Shown here one piece after another: positions 36,207 to 45,861 of a stretch of DNA of 64,000 nucleotides. The notes under the pieces are model-generated. The model saw only the letters and a list, made by a program, of their open reading frames with translations, made no database searches and was not told where the DNA came from. Position numbers and translations under genes: made by a program. The first letter of the stretch is position 1; every line of letters begins with the position of its first letter. This DNA is from Flavobacteriales bacterium (lineage in GTDB: Bacteria; Bacteroidota; Bacteroidia; Flavobacteriales_D; Crocinitomicaceae), in contig CANFRV010000004.1 in assembly GCA_947449575.1 (NCBI GenBank), forward strand, positions 1 to 64,000, given 5' to 3'.

Positions 36207-38243
36207 ATGAGAGAAGCACCAAAATGTAAGAGTGAAAAAACGGAATTAATCAACCATGGAAACACTCGAATTGATAATTATTTTTGGTTAAACAACAGAG
36301 ATTCTGAAGAGGTTTTAGAATACATAAAAGATGAAAACCAATATACAGCAGCATATTTTAAAAATTTAGAACCTTTAAAAGATCTCCTTTTAGCTGAATT
36401 TGAAGCAAGAATAAACCCCAATGATGTCAGTACTCCCTTTACAATTAACGGTAAAACCTACCAAGAAAGAAGTAAAGAAGGAAAAGATTATAATTATATT
36501 TATGTACTCAATGATAAGAGTGAAGAACTATTTTTTGACGAAAACAAGCGCGCTGAGAAAAAAAGTTATTATTCACTTGCAGAGTGGTCACCTTCCCCAG
36601 ACAATAAGATATTAGCAATCAGCGAAGATTTTATAGGTAGAAGGAATTATACGATAAGCTTTCTTACCCTAATAGATCAAACATATCTCCTAGACAAAAT
36701 AAAAGATACAGATGGATCGATAATTTGGGCCAATGACAATCGTACTATTTTTTATGTAAAAAAGGATAAAGATACACTTCGTGAATTTCAAGTATACAGA
36801 CATGTATTAGGCACAAAATCAACTAAAGATCTGCTGGTTTACGAAGAGAAGGATGAACGATTTAGTGTATTTATTTCAAAAACCTTAACCAATAAATATA
36901 TTGAAATCCACAGTCAAAGTTCGACTACTTCTGAAACTCAATTTATTGATGCAGATTTTCCTGAGCAGTCACCGTTTATTTTTTTACCTAGGAAATCTGG
37001 CCATCTTTATTCAGTTGAACACCATGAAAATGGTTTTTACATACTTACCAATCAAAAAGCAAAAAATAACCAACTTGTATATTCTGAAGAAGTTCCGAGT
37101 GAAATTAGTCACTGTAAAGTTATTATTCCCCACAGCAAAGAAACCCTTCTAGAAAATGCTTTAGTCTTACAAAAATTCATTTTAACAGAAGAAAGAGTCA
37201 ATGGATTGCAAAAAATAAGAATTATCGACATTGATACGAAGTCAGAAAAATTTATTCATTTTAAGGAAGAAACGTATTATTTAGCGTTAAGTATCAATGA
37301 TAATTACAAGGCCACCACTGTTTTTTTTACTTATAACTCATTAACAACGCCCTCAACAGTTTATGAATATAATCTAATAAAAGAAAGTCGAGAAGTCTAT
37401 TTCAGAAAAGAATTGTTAGACAAAAACTTTTCACCAGACGATTACGAGTCAAAAAGAACATGGGCTAGAGCAAATGACGGTGCTAATATTCCCATTTCAC
37501 TTGTATACAAAAAAGGGGCAATTTTAGAAGATGCTCCCCTCCTATTATACGGTTATGGCTCCTACGGAATCACTATTCCCGATGTTTTTAGTGCGATTAG
37601 ATTAAGTTTACTAAATAGAGGGTTCGTCTATGCGATCGCTCACATAAGAGGTGAAAAATATTTAGGAGAAGAATGGTATGAAAACGGGAAATTTTTAAAA
37701 AAGAGAAATACTTTCACCGATTTCATCAATGCAGCAGAATACCTAGGAATGAAAGGATTCTGTGACAAAAATAAGATCTATGCACAAGGAGGAAGCGCAG
37801 GAGGATTATTAATGGGAGTTATCGCTAATTTAGCACCCTATCTATGGAAAGGCATTATTGCTCAAGTACCATTTGTTGACGTCGTTACAACCATGTTAGA
37901 TGAAACTATTCCGTTGACAATTGGAGAATATGAAGAATGGGGAAATCCTAAGGATGAAGACTATTATTGGTATATGCTTAGTTACTCTCCCTATGACAAT
38001 GTAAAATCAATGAATTATCCAGCGATGTTTATTACCACTGGGTATCATGATTCGCAAGTGCAATATTGGGAACCTTTAAAGTGGGTAGCTAAAATTAGAT
38101 CCCTTAAAACCAATAATTTACCACTAATTTTTGATTGTAACATGGATGCTGGACATGGAGGAGGTTCAGGAAGATCGAATGAACGATTAGAAATTGCGAA
38201 AGAATACGCTTTTATTCTTAATTTTGAGAGTCTTTTAAAATAA
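36207..38243 (+). CDS. Oligopeptidase B (S9A prolyl oligopeptidase family)
   Basis: A 678-residue serine peptidase with an N-terminal seven-blade propeller (about 70-400) and a C-terminal alpha/beta-hydrolase domain (about 410-678). The catalytic triad is Ser in AQGGSAGGLLMG, Asp in TTGYHDSQVQYWEP and His in MDAGHGGGSGR. The YGSYGITIP and RGGEKYLGEEWYENGK-type segments are typical of PtrB; here the latter reads IRGEKYLGEEWYENGKF. Oligopeptidase B cleaves short peptides after basic residues. No signal peptide is seen, so it is probably cytosolic. The next gene starts four bases after its stop. Confidence 0.92.
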   Translation: MREAPKCKSEKTELINHGNTRIDNYFWLNNRDSEEVLEYIKDENQYTAAYFKNLEPLKDLLLAEFEARINPNDVSTPFTINGKTYQERSKEGKDYNYIYVLNDKSEELFFDENKRAEKKSYYSLAEWSPSPDNKILAISEDFIGRRNYTISFLTLIDQTYLLDKIKDTDGSIIWANDNRTIFYVKKDKDTLREFQVYRHVLGTKSTKDLLVYEEKDERFSVFISKTLTNKYIEIHSQSSTTSETQFIDADFPEQSPFIFLPRKSGHLYSVEHHENGFYILTNQKAKNNQLVYSEEVPSEISHCKVIIPHSKETLLENALVLQKFILTEERVNGLQKIRIIDIDTKSEKFIHFKEETYYLALSINDNYKATTVFFTYNSLTTPSTVYEYNLIKESREVYFRKELLDKNFSPDDYESKRTWARANDGANIPISLVYKKGAILEDAPLLLYGYGSYGITIPDVFSAIRLSLLNRGFVYAIAHIRGEKYLGEEWYENGKFLKKRNTFTDFINAAEYLGMKGFCDKNKIYAQGGSAGGLLMGVIANLAPYLWKGIIAQVPFVDVVTTMLDETIPLTIGEYEEWGNPKDEDYYWYMLSYSPYDNVKSMNYPAMFITTGYHDSQVQYWEPLKWVAKIRSLKTNNLPLIFDCNMDAGHGGGSGRSNERLEIAKEYAFILNFESLLK

Positions 38244-38247
38244 AGTG

Positions 38248-39273
38248 ATGAATTTAAAAATACTTTACTTATGCTTTATGGCTTTTTGCAGTTCCAATAG
38301 GGTGATTGCTCAAACAGACTCCTTGCCATACGAAATGTACAAAAAAAAAGTTATTTTATATTCTGATTTCGGATACACTTCGGCCCCCTTTTCGCTATCT
38401 TACAACTTCCCAGGGTCTATTAATAAGATTTCTTATCGGAATAATTATAAAGAAGTATTGGGATTTGGAATCTGTCATAAATGGTTTGCACTGCGACTTT
38501 TTCATTCATCTAAGGGAAATGCTAAGTCTGAAGAAATGTTTGGGAAAACTGCCTATTTTGGTTTAGGATTTAATTTTAATTTAGGTAAATCCTACTGGGA
38601 TATTGATTATCGAACATTTACAGGTTATGCGGTAAAAAATGCATATCTATGGAATCCAGCATTAACTTCACAACTACCAAACGATATTAGACCTGATACA
38701 AAATCTATAGGTTTTTCAATAAATTCATGGTATTTCTACAATAAAGATTTTAAAATACAAGCTGTTTTAGGAAAAACGGGGCATTTCATACGAGAAGTAA
38801 GATCTTGGTATGTAAAATCTACCTTTAATATTTATGGGGTCACCAATGAAAAAAACTCACTTATCCCCATTCAACTTGCTGATCCTGAAAATAGTAAAAC
38901 ATCATCCAGTTATTTTTCTGCTGTAGATTTTGGCGTCGTTCCAGGCTATGCATATGCCAACAGGAAAAATAATTGGCAAATTACAGGTATTTTTGGTTTA
39001 GGCGCAGTAATTCAAAATAAACATTACACAATAGGCCCAAACGGAACTGATAGAGGGTTTGTAGGGTTAGCTCCTCGTTATGATATAAAAATAGTTGGTG
39101 GGTATTCCGTCCCTAAATTTTTCGTTTTTTTAGTAACCGACTTTGACAATAAATCAATAAGATTCAATGATCTCATCTATAAACAAAGTTTTTTCTCAAT
39201 AAAACTTGTTGGAGGTGTGCGCATTAACACAAAAGAGAAAGAAAAGAAGAAGAATAAGAAAGAAAAAAATTAA
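38248..39273 (+). CDS. DUF4421-like outer-membrane protein
   Basis: A 341-residue exported protein. I use ATG 38248, though a GTG lies one codon before. A signal peptide (MNLKILYLCFMAFCSSNRVIAQ) is followed by a beta-rich sequence: KISYRNNYKEVLGFGICHKWFALRLF, TAYFGLGFNFNLGKSYWDIDY and VDFGVVPGYAYANRKNNWQITGIFGLGAVIQ. These resemble DUF4421 barrel proteins of Bacteroidota. It ends with a very basic tail (KEKEKKKNKKEKN) that is odd for a barrel protein. It is closely coupled to the oligopeptidase gene. The function is unknown. Confidence 0.6.
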   Translation: MNLKILYLCFMAFCSSNRVIAQTDSLPYEMYKKKVILYSDFGYTSAPFSLSYNFPGSINKISYRNNYKEVLGFGICHKWFALRLFHSSKGNAKSEEMFGKTAYFGLGFNFNLGKSYWDIDYRTFTGYAVKNAYLWNPALTSQLPNDIRPDTKSIGFSINSWYFYNKDFKIQAVLGKTGHFIREVRSWYVKSTFNIYGVTNEKNSLIPIQLADPENSKTSSSYFSAVDFGVVPGYAYANRKNNWQITGIFGLGAVIQNKHYTIGPNGTDRGFVGLAPRYDIKIVGGYSVPKFFVFLVTDFDNKSIRFNDLIYKQSFFSIKLVGGVRINTKEKEKKKNKKEKN

Positions 39274-39292
39274 GAGAAAATCACACAATTTA

Positions 39293-39847
39293 TCACTTAT
39301 TATTATAATGGATTTCAATAGCAGTGGCACCTTTACCATACTCTCTAAAGTCCGCATCAAAATACTCCACTCCTTCTTGCTTATCTAAATAAGACCTAAT
39401 TTCCTGTTTCAAAACACCTTCACCAACGCCATGTATGGCCACTATTTTTCTGATATTTTTACTCTTCGCTTTTTTAAAGAATGATTTAAATTCTGACAAT
39501 TGTTTTGTTAGCATTTGAAAATTAGTTAACCCTAAATTTGTTTCTGTGATAACGTCAATATGTAAATCAATTTCCCAAACATCAATTGATTTCTTCGAGC
39601 CAGATGCTTTTTCTTTGAGAACAAAATGTTTTTGAATTGAAAGTGTTTCATCGTCATTCATTTTTAGATCAGAAGAAGTAGAAAGTTGATAGTTATCGCC
39701 ATGAATTTTAACCATTTCATCGATTTGAAAAGTTCGTTCAAAGCCTGTCTCATCTTCCACCATGTATACATTTTGGCTTATAATTTTACGAATAATTCCT
39801 CCTCCGACTTCGTATAAAAAACCTACTTTTTCTCCTAAAGTGAACAT
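39293..39847 (-). CDS. Smr-domain protein (MutS2-like C terminus)
   Basis: A 184-residue protein. The N-terminal half (about 1-60) is an SH3-like/DUF2027-type domain (MFTLGEKVGFLYEVGGGIIRK). The C-terminal half (about 95-184) is a Smr domain with the conserved EIDLHID and the HGVGEGVLKQEIRSYL active motif. Smr domains act on branched DNA or as RNA endonucleases in ribosome rescue. Which applies here cannot be told. It starts one base after the M50 protease stop, so the two are co-transcribed. Confidence 0.82.
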   Translation of the reverse strand: MFTLGEKVGFLYEVGGGIIRKIISQNVYMVEDETGFERTFQIDEMVKIHGDNYQLSTSSDLKMNDDETLSIQKHFVLKEKASGSKKSIDVWEIDLHIDVITETNLGLTNFQMLTKQLSEFKSFFKKAKSKNIRKIVAIHGVGEGVLKQEIRSYLDKQEGVEYFDADFREYGKGATAIEIHYNNK

Positions 39848-39848
39848 C

Positions 39849-40778
39849 TTAAAATTTTAAACTATTTATATTATACGCCAAAACGATGGGTAGTAAAAAT
39901 GATGCTATCCATACCAAAATCACAATAAACTTAAATAATGAACTTGCGTTTCGATCAATTGGAGCCACTAACGCATTGTTGACATGTTCAGCGAGAAGCG
40001 GGTTTGTTATCTCTTCCTCTTCATTGTCAAGATATTTTCGTAAAGCGGGAGTATACCCTAACACGATCTCTTTCAGTTTAGAAAAATCTTTATTCGATAA
40101 GGCTTGGTAAGTTGTTTTGTAATTAATATTTTCGTCCTCACATTCTTTTTGAATTTGATATTTTTTTTGAGCGGATCTTACTCTTAGCCCCATTAAAAAT
40201 CCAAAAACAATCAAGAAAGTAAGACTAAAATACCAGCCAATCATAATCATTAATAGAGATGAAACGAAAGACATAATTACCTGAAACCTTCCTTGGTTTT
40301 TATCAAAAAACAACTTTAACATCTGTCCACCATCTAGCATATCTAGGGGTAAAAGGTTAATCATATTTATAAATAAAAACAAAATAGACAACTCTTTCAT
40401 CCAATTATAATTGAGAACCTCCCCGAAATAAAGTAAAATCGTACCGAGGAGAACCCCAGGAATCGGGCCAGCCATAATGACAAAAAAACTTTGTTTTTCT
40501 TGGTAAGACTCTTTTTTTCCTTGCACAAATGCACCCATAAGAGGAACGAACAGCATTCTAACATTTTTATACTGATAGATTTTCATGAAAGAAAAATGAC
40601 CTATTTCGTGCACGAAAAGTACTAGAATAACGAAAAAAATAAAAAGAAAATCTTTAGAACCAATAAGAGCCAACCCAAGAGCAAAAAGAAGCATTGAAAA
40701 AAAAGTTAAACTTGTTTTTCGATTTATTTTACTTTCAATTAATTCTGGTTTTTGTGGATAAAAATCAAACTCCTCCAT
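39849..40778 (-). CDS. M50 family membrane metalloprotease
   Basis: A 309-residue polytopic membrane protein with the zinc site HEIGH in the helix LFVHEIGHFSFM (about residue 61) and the third ligand in LLPLDMLDGGQML (about 146). Several transmembrane helices surround these and one lies near the C terminus (about 285-305). It belongs to the site-2 protease/YdiL-like M50 class that cuts within membranes. The substrate is unknown; such proteases often release anti-sigma factors, and an ECF unit lies about 5 kb away, but a link is speculation. It is co-transcribed with the Smr gene. Confidence 0.85.
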   Translation of the reverse strand: MEEFDFYPQKPELIESKINRKTSLTFFSMLLFALGLALIGSKDFLFIFFVILVLFVHEIGHFSFMKIYQYKNVRMLFVPLMGAFVQGKKESYQEKQSFFVIMAGPIPGVLLGTILLYFGEVLNYNWMKELSILFLFINMINLLPLDMLDGGQMLKLFFDKNQGRFQVIMSFVSSLLMIMIGWYFSLTFLIVFGFLMGLRVRSAQKKYQIQKECEDENINYKTTYQALSNKDFSKLKEIVLGYTPALRKYLDNEEEEITNPLLAEHVNNALVAPIDRNASSLFKFIVILVWIASFLLPIVLAYNINSLKF

Positions 40779-40855
40779 AATATATATTTAGGAAGTAAAG
40801 GTACTAAAAATAGAATCAGAAATTTCCACTTCTTCCTAAAAGACCCTAAAAACAT

Positions 40856-41452
40856 TTACTTTGCTCTCGAAGATAAAACAGCAAGAACATCTTCTAGTTT
40901 AAACCCTTTGGCTTGCAAGAGTATTAAATAATGAAACAATAAATCCGCTGATTCATTTAAGAATAAGTCATCATCGGACCCCAAAGCCTCAATTACAACT
41001 TCCACTCCTTCCTCTCCCACTTTTTGAGCTACTTTATTTATTCCTTGTTCGATAAGGGAAGAAACATAGGACTTTTCAGTTGGATTATTGATTCTATCTG
41101 AAATTACATTTTCTAATTGTGCAATAACATCAAAACTCGTTGTTTTCTCTTCGTTCCAACATGTTTTCGTGCCTTTATGACACGTTGGTCCCTTTGCATC
41201 TGCCTTTATTAATAAAGTATCATTGTCACAATCTAAAGAAATAGATTTCAAGTTTAAAAAATTACCACTTTCCTCCCCTTTCACCCAAATTCTATTTTTT
41301 GAGCGAGAGAAAAAAGTAACTAGTTTCGTTTCTATCGTTTGTTGAACAGCCACAGCGTCCATATAGCCAAGCATTAACACTTGTAAGGTTGAATTATCTT
41401 GTACAATGCAAGGAATTAAACCATTACTTTTTTCAAAATTTATTTTATCCAT
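40856..41452 (-). CDS. hisIE: Bifunctional HisIE
   Basis: A 198-residue fusion catalysing steps 2 and 3 of histidine synthesis. The HisI (PRA-cyclohydrolase) half carries the SRSKNRIWVKGEESGN and CHKGTKTCW metal-site motifs. The HisE (PRA-PP pyrophosphatase) half carries SLIEQGINKVAQKVGEEGVEVVIEA. It is the last gene of the his operon, 84 bases after hisF. Confidence 0.95.
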   Translation of the reverse strand: MDKINFEKSNGLIPCIVQDNSTLQVLMLGYMDAVAVQQTIETKLVTFFSRSKNRIWVKGEESGNFLNLKSISLDCDNDTLLIKADAKGPTCHKGTKTCWNEEKTTSFDVIAQLENVISDRINNPTEKSYVSSLIEQGINKVAQKVGEEGVEVVIEALGSDDDLFLNESADLLFHYLILLQAKGFKLEDVLAVLSSRAK

Positions 41453-41536
41453 TTTATTTACTTTTTATTTTGAAGATTTTGATACTTAAATTACATATAA
41501 AATTGATTTTTAAATATTTGAGTTGATTATCATGAA

Positions 41537-42292
41537 TCATATTCTTACATTAATTTTATTTTCTTTCAAATATTCTTTTAAATATGGAATCTCAATTTCC
41601 CCAAAGTGAAAGACACTTGCAGCTAAAGCTGCGTCTATATTTCCCGATTTAAAAACATCTAAAAAATGTTCTTTCAAACCGCAACCTCCAGAGGCGATAA
41701 TTGGGACAGATACCATTTTAGCTACTTTCTCCAAAGCTAGGACAGCAAACCCATTCTTCGTACCATCATGATCCATGGATGTAAAAAGTATTTCACCAGC
41801 ACCTAATTCAACTGCATCTTTCACCCAATTAAATAATTTTAAATCCGTTTGTATTTTCCCACCGCTCAAAAACACAATCCATTCGTCGTCTATTAATTTT
41901 GCATCAACAGCTAACACAACACATTGATTACCAAATTTATCTGATAATTCTCTTATTAATTTAGGATTTCGTACTGCAGACGAGTTAACGCTGATTTTAT
42001 CAGCACCTGCTCTCAGTAGAGCAGCAGCATCATCTACTGAACTTATTCCTCCGCCAACGGTGAATGGAATGTCAATTTCAGAAGCCACTTTTAAAACCAT
42101 ATCAATCATGGTTTTACGCCCTTCTTGCGTCGCTGTAATGTCAAGAAAAACAAGTTCATCTGCACCCATTTTTGAATAGTATTTTGCCAGTTCAACTGGG
42201 TCACCTGCATCTCGTAATTCTTCAAAATTGACACCTTTTACAGTCCTTCCATTTTTAATGTCTAGACAAGGAATTATTCTTTTTTTTACCAT
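41537..42292 (-). CDS. hisF: Imidazole glycerol phosphate synthase subunit HisF
   Basis: A 251-residue TIM barrel cyclase. It has the catalytic Asp in [17 protein letters not shown] and the second Asp region [14 protein letters not shown], with phosphate sites TVGGGISS and IIASGGCG. It works with HisH to form IGP and AICAR. It lies between hisA and hisIE. Confidence 0.97.
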   Translation of the reverse strand: MVKKRIIPCLDIKNGRTVKGVNFEELRDAGDPVELAKYYSKMGADELVFLDITATQEGRKTMIDMVLKVASEIDIPFTVGGGISSVDDAAALLRAGADKISVNSSAVRNPKLIRELSDKFGNQCVVLAVDAKLIDDEWIVFLSGGKIQTDLKLFNWVKDAVELGAGEILFTSMDHDGTKNGFAVLALEKVAKMVSVPIIASGGCGLKEHFLDVFKSGNIDAALAASVFHFGEIEIPYLKEYLKENKINVRI

Positions 42293-42340
42293 ACTTATAT
42301 GAAAATTTTAAAGCTCAATGAATACTAATTTTACACTTTT

Positions 42341-43066
42341 TTATTTCCTTGTATTATATTTTACTAATTCTTTTAAATCAATCTTGTTTTCATAGATTGC
42401 TTTTCCAATAACGACAGCAGGAATTCCATTTTCCTTCAATTTAATGACATCATTGATACAGGAAATACCTCCGCTTGCAATTAAATCGAGGTCGGGATAT
42501 TGATCCATTATTGTTTGATATAAGTGAAAAGAAGGTCCTTGCAGCATCCCATCTTTGGCAATATCCGTGCATAAAACAGTACGAATTCCTCGCAGGTAAA
42601 ATTCTTTTAAGAAATTAAACAAGGATAGGTCGCTTGTTTCCAACCATCCATCAGTAGCGATATTTAATCCTTTTACATCTGCCCCTAAAATAATTCTATC
42701 CGCACCATAATCATTTATCCATTCACACAATAAAATTGGGTTTTTAACAGCCACACTTCCAACCGTAACTTGATCTGCACCAGCATCTAAAACCCTTTTT
42801 AAGTCATCAGTTGATTTAATACCTCCTCCAAAATCAATTTTTAAGTTTGTGTTTTTAGCAATAGATTCAAGAATATTAAAATTCACTACTTTACTAGATT
42901 TTGCCCCATCTAAATCAACTATATGTAAATAATTGAATCCATGATCTTCAAATAATTTCGCTACTTCTAAAGGATTCTCATTATAGATAATTTTTGAATT
43001 GTAATCACCTTTACTCAAACGGACACATTTCCCATCTATTATGTCAATTGCTGGTATAATTTTCAT
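42341..43066 (-). CDS. hisA: Phosphoribosyl-formimino-AICAR ribotide isomerase HisA
   Basis: A 241-residue TIM barrel isomerase. The first catalytic Asp is in IIPAIDIIDGKCVRLSKGD and the second in LCTDIAKDGMLQGP. The phosphate sites are DFGGGIKS and LIASGGIS. It is a homologue of HisF encoded next to it. Confidence 0.96.
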   Translation of the reverse strand: MKIIPAIDIIDGKCVRLSKGDYNSKIIYNENPLEVAKLFEDHGFNYLHIVDLDGAKSSKVVNFNILESIAKNTNLKIDFGGGIKSTDDLKRVLDAGADQVTVGSVAVKNPILLCEWINDYGADRIILGADVKGLNIATDGWLETSDLSLFNFLKEFYLRGIRTVLCTDIAKDGMLQGPSFHLYQTIMDQYPDLDLIASGGISCINDVIKLKENGIPAVVIGKAIYENKIDLKELVKYNTRK

Positions 43067-43082
43067 CTTCTAGTTTTATTAT

Positions 43083-43679
43083 CTAATTTTTAATTTCGTT
43101 CGTCACTAATCCCAAGAATTTAGCTATCATTTTACCTCCTGCTTCACCACTTTTTTCTGGATGAAATTGACAACCATAGAAATTATTTTTCTTCATAGAC
43201 GCTGTAAATTTTGAACCATATTCTACTTCTGAAATCGTAAATTCATTTAATGAAACAAAATAACTATGTACAAAATAGACGTCGGCATTGTCTTCGAGAA
43301 ATATACTTTTGCCGTTCATTAAAGTATTCCAGCCCATATGTGGTATTTTCGGAGCATCGATGAATTTTCTGACTTTTACACCAGAAAAGATATCCAAGCA
43401 ATCCACGTCACCTTCCTCTGTATAACTGCACATCAATTGCATGCCAAGGCAAATTCCTAAAAAAGGTTGTGTCAAAGTAGGAATCAATTTATCCAACCCT
43501 TTTACTTTCAATTGCTCCATAGCAGCTTTAGCATGACCAACACCAGGGAAAATAACAGCGTCTGCAGATTTAATTATTGTGGCGTCGGAAGTAATTATCG
43601 CTTCTACTCCAAGGCGCTTGAGCGCAGAAGAAACAGAAAAAACATTCCCAGAACCGTAATCAATTATCGCTACTATCAT
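43083..43679 (-). CDS. hisH: Imidazole glycerol phosphate synthase subunit HisH
   Basis: A 198-residue class I glutamine amidotransferase that supplies ammonia to HisF. The start is ATG 43677-43679 (MIVAIIDYGSGN); a longer frame runs into hisB. The triad is Cys in FLGICLGMQLM, His in CQFHPEKSG and the following Glu. PGVGHAKAAM is typical. It begins ten bases after the hisB stop. Confidence 0.96.
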   Translation of the reverse strand: MIVAIIDYGSGNVFSVSSALKRLGVEAIITSDATIIKSADAVIFPGVGHAKAAMEQLKVKGLDKLIPTLTQPFLGICLGMQLMCSYTEEGDVDCLDIFSGVKVRKFIDAPKIPHMGWNTLMNGKSIFLEDNADVYFVHSYFVSLNEFTISEVEYGSKFTASMKKNNFYGCQFHPEKSGEAGGKMIAKFLGLVTNEIKN

Positions 43680-43689
43680 ACATCGACTT

Positions 43690-44826
43690 TTATAAAACAC
43701 CTTTTGTACTTGGTAAAATTGCATTTGTACCATTTCTTTTTTTTGCCATTTTAATTGCTTTTGCAAATGCTTTGAAAATTGATTCAATTTTGTGGTGTTC
43801 GTTTGTTCCTTCCACTTTAATATTTAGATTGCATAAGGCCCCATCCGTAAATGATTTAAAAAAATGAAAAAACATTTCAGTAGGCATTTGGCCTATCATT
43901 TCACGTTTAAAATCTGCATCCCAAACTAGCCAATTTCTTCCACCAAAATCAATTGCTACCTGAGCTAAACAATCATCCATTGGTAAACAAAATCCGTATC
44001 TTTCCATTCCAATTTTATTTCCCAACGCTTGTTTAAAACATTCACCTAATGCAATTGCAGTATCCTCAATCGTGTGATGCTCGTCTACTTCTAAATCACC
44101 TTTTACTTGTATATCGAGATCCATTTGACCGTGTCTGCCCAACTGGTCTAGCATATGATCAAAAAAAGCAATTCCTGTATTGATTTTAGTTTTTCCAGTA
44201 CCGTCTAAGTTTAATTTGATGTGGATCTTTGTTTCATTGGTATCTCTTTGTTTATCTACACTTCGGGAACCTAATTTCAAAAAAGTATAAATTTCTTCCC
44301 AATCACATGTTTCAAGTTCGACTATATCAGAAAGCACCTCAGGACTTAAAGAACTTTCATTTTTCCCCACACTTTTATCTATTGACATAAAAATACCTTT
44401 TGCACCTAGATTTTTGGCTAATTCCATATCAGTAATGCGATCCCCTATCACAAATGAATTACCCAAGTCATATTCACCATTCAAATATTTTGTCAGTAAT
44501 CCTGTTCTAGGTTTCCGCGTGTCAGCATTCTCTGAAGGAAACGTCCTATCAATACAAACATCTGAGAAAATTATTCCTTCAGAAGCAAGCGAATCAATCA
44601 TGAATGTTTGAGGCCCAATAAAAGATTCATACGTAAATTCCTTTGTCCCTAATCCATCTTGATTAGTTACCATAACTAACTCATAATCTAATTCATAAGC
44701 TATTTTACCTAAACCCGAAAACACCTTTGGATAAAACTTAAGTTTTTCAAAACTATCCACCTGATAGTCAATTGGTGGCTCAATTAACAAGACACCATCT
44801 CTGTCAATAAACAAGACTTTCTTCAT
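43690..44826 (-). CDS. hisB: Bifunctional HisB: histidinol-phosphatase and IGP dehydratase
   Basis: A 378-residue fusion. The N-terminal HAD phosphatase (about 1-165) has the nucleophile motif [18 protein letters not shown] and [19 protein letters not shown]. The C-terminal IGP dehydratase (about 190-378) has [43 protein letters not shown] and [16 protein letters not shown] with the metal-binding His pairs. In the phosphatase half, the Cys/His zinc knuckle of enteric HisB is not preserved: the matching segment reads [17 protein letters not shown] with a single Cys. Both steps 6 and 8 of the pathway should be covered. It starts six bases after hisC. Confidence 0.95.
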   Translation of the reverse strand: MKKVLFIDRDGVLLIEPPIDYQVDSFEKLKFYPKVFSGLGKIAYELDYELVMVTNQDGLGTKEFTYESFIGPQTFMIDSLASEGIIFSDVCIDRTFPSENADTRKPRTGLLTKYLNGEYDLGNSFVIGDRITDMELAKNLGAKGIFMSIDKSVGKNESSLSPEVLSDIVELETCDWEEIYTFLKLGSRSVDKQRDTNETKIHIKLNLDGTGKTKINTGIAFFDHMLDQLGRHGQMDLDIQVKGDLEVDEHHTIEDTAIALGECFKQALGNKIGMERYGFCLPMDDCLAQVAIDFGGRNWLVWDADFKREMIGQMPTEMFFHFFKSFTDGALCNLNIKVEGTNEHHKIESIFKAFAKAIKMAKKRNGTNAILPSTKGVL

Positions 44827-44832
44827 ATTTTT

Positions 44833-45861
44833 TTATTTAAATTCAATTAATTTCTCGAGGAGTAAATTATTCTCATCGATTGTACCAATGGTAACACGAA
44901 TACAATTTGCGCACAAAGGTTGATTCGTTCTATTTCTAGCAATTATCTTATTAATAATTAAATAGTTATACAACTTATCTGCATCTAACACTTTAATTAA
45001 AATGAAATTTGAATCACTTGGATAAACTTTTAAAATGTTTCCTATTTTTTGCATTTCGAGAGTAATCCTTTCTCTTTCTTCAAGTAAATAATTAATTTGT
45101 TTTCTTATCAATTCGCTATCTTTTATCCTTATAATAGCTTCATTTTGAGTGAGTTGACTAATATTATAAGGAGGTTTAACTTTATTTAGCCATTCAACTA
45201 TTTCAATTGAACCGAAAAGAAGTCCTAAACGCAAACCAGCTAAACCATAAGCTTTTGAGAATGTCTGCAAAACAATAAGATTGGGATAATTATCTAGCTC
45301 ACCAAGCAAGGTTTCCTCTTGAGAAAAATCAATATATGCCTCATCTACAACTACTAGACAGCTATTTGATTGAAGTATAGAAATAATTTCTGATTTTGGA
45401 AATGCGTTCCCTGTTGGGTTATTAGGTGAACAAAGTAAAATCATTTTCGCATCAACAGCAGCCTCGTTCAATTTTTCAACATTCAAGCTATAATCTGGAT
45501 TTAAAAGTACTTCACAGATTTCAATCTGGTTTATTTTTGCGGAAACTTTATACATCCCATACGAAGGACTTATCGTCACAACCTTGTCTATTGTTGGGAT
45601 ACAAAACAATCTGAAAAGTAAATCAATACATTCATCGGATCCATTACCCAAAAATATTTTAGATGAAGACACACCTTTGGTAACAGAAACCTTCTCCTTT
45701 AAATTCTTTTGAAGAGGATCTGGGTAACGATTAACACCATTTTCAAAAGGATTCTCATTGGCATCTAAAAATACACCTTCACTCCCTGAGTATTCATCAC
45801 GAGCAGAAGAATACGGTTGTAGATCACGTAAATCGGGACGAATTAATTCTAATATATTCAT
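44833..45861 (-). CDS. hisC: Histidinol-phosphate aminotransferase HisC
   Basis: A 342-residue fold-type I PLP enzyme. It shows LDANENPFENGVNRYPDP, FLGNGSDECIDLL, CSPNNPTGNAFP, VVDEAYIDFS and the PLP lysine in LQTFSKAYGLAGLRLG. It transaminates imidazole acetol phosphate with glutamate. The start codon overlaps the hisD stop by four bases. Confidence 0.96.
   Translation of the reverse strand: MNILELIRPDLRDLQPYSSARDEYSGSEGVFLDANENPFENGVNRYPDPLQKNLKEKVSVTKGVSSSKIFLGNGSDECIDLLFRLFCIPTIDKVVTISPSYGMYKVSAKINQIEICEVLLNPDYSLNVEKLNEAAVDAKMILLCSPNNPTGNAFPKSEIISILQSNSCLVVVDEAYIDFSQEETLLGELDNYPNLIVLQTFSKAYGLAGLRLGLLFGSIEIVEWLNKVKPPYNISQLTQNEAIIRIKDSELIRKQINYLLEERERITLEMQKIGNILKVYPSDSNFILIKVLDADKLYNYLIINKIIARNRTNQPLCANCIRVTIGTIDENNLLLEKLIEFK

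Noticed and set aside
39849-40778. Idea that the M50 protease processes the ECF unit's membrane protein
   Set aside because: The two loci are about 5 kb apart and in separate transcription units, and nothing in the sequences links them; kept only as a passing thought.
43680-43787. Longer hisH frame overlapping hisB
   Set aside because: The extra 36 residues are a shadow of the hisB C terminus; HisH begins at MIVAIIDYGSGN.
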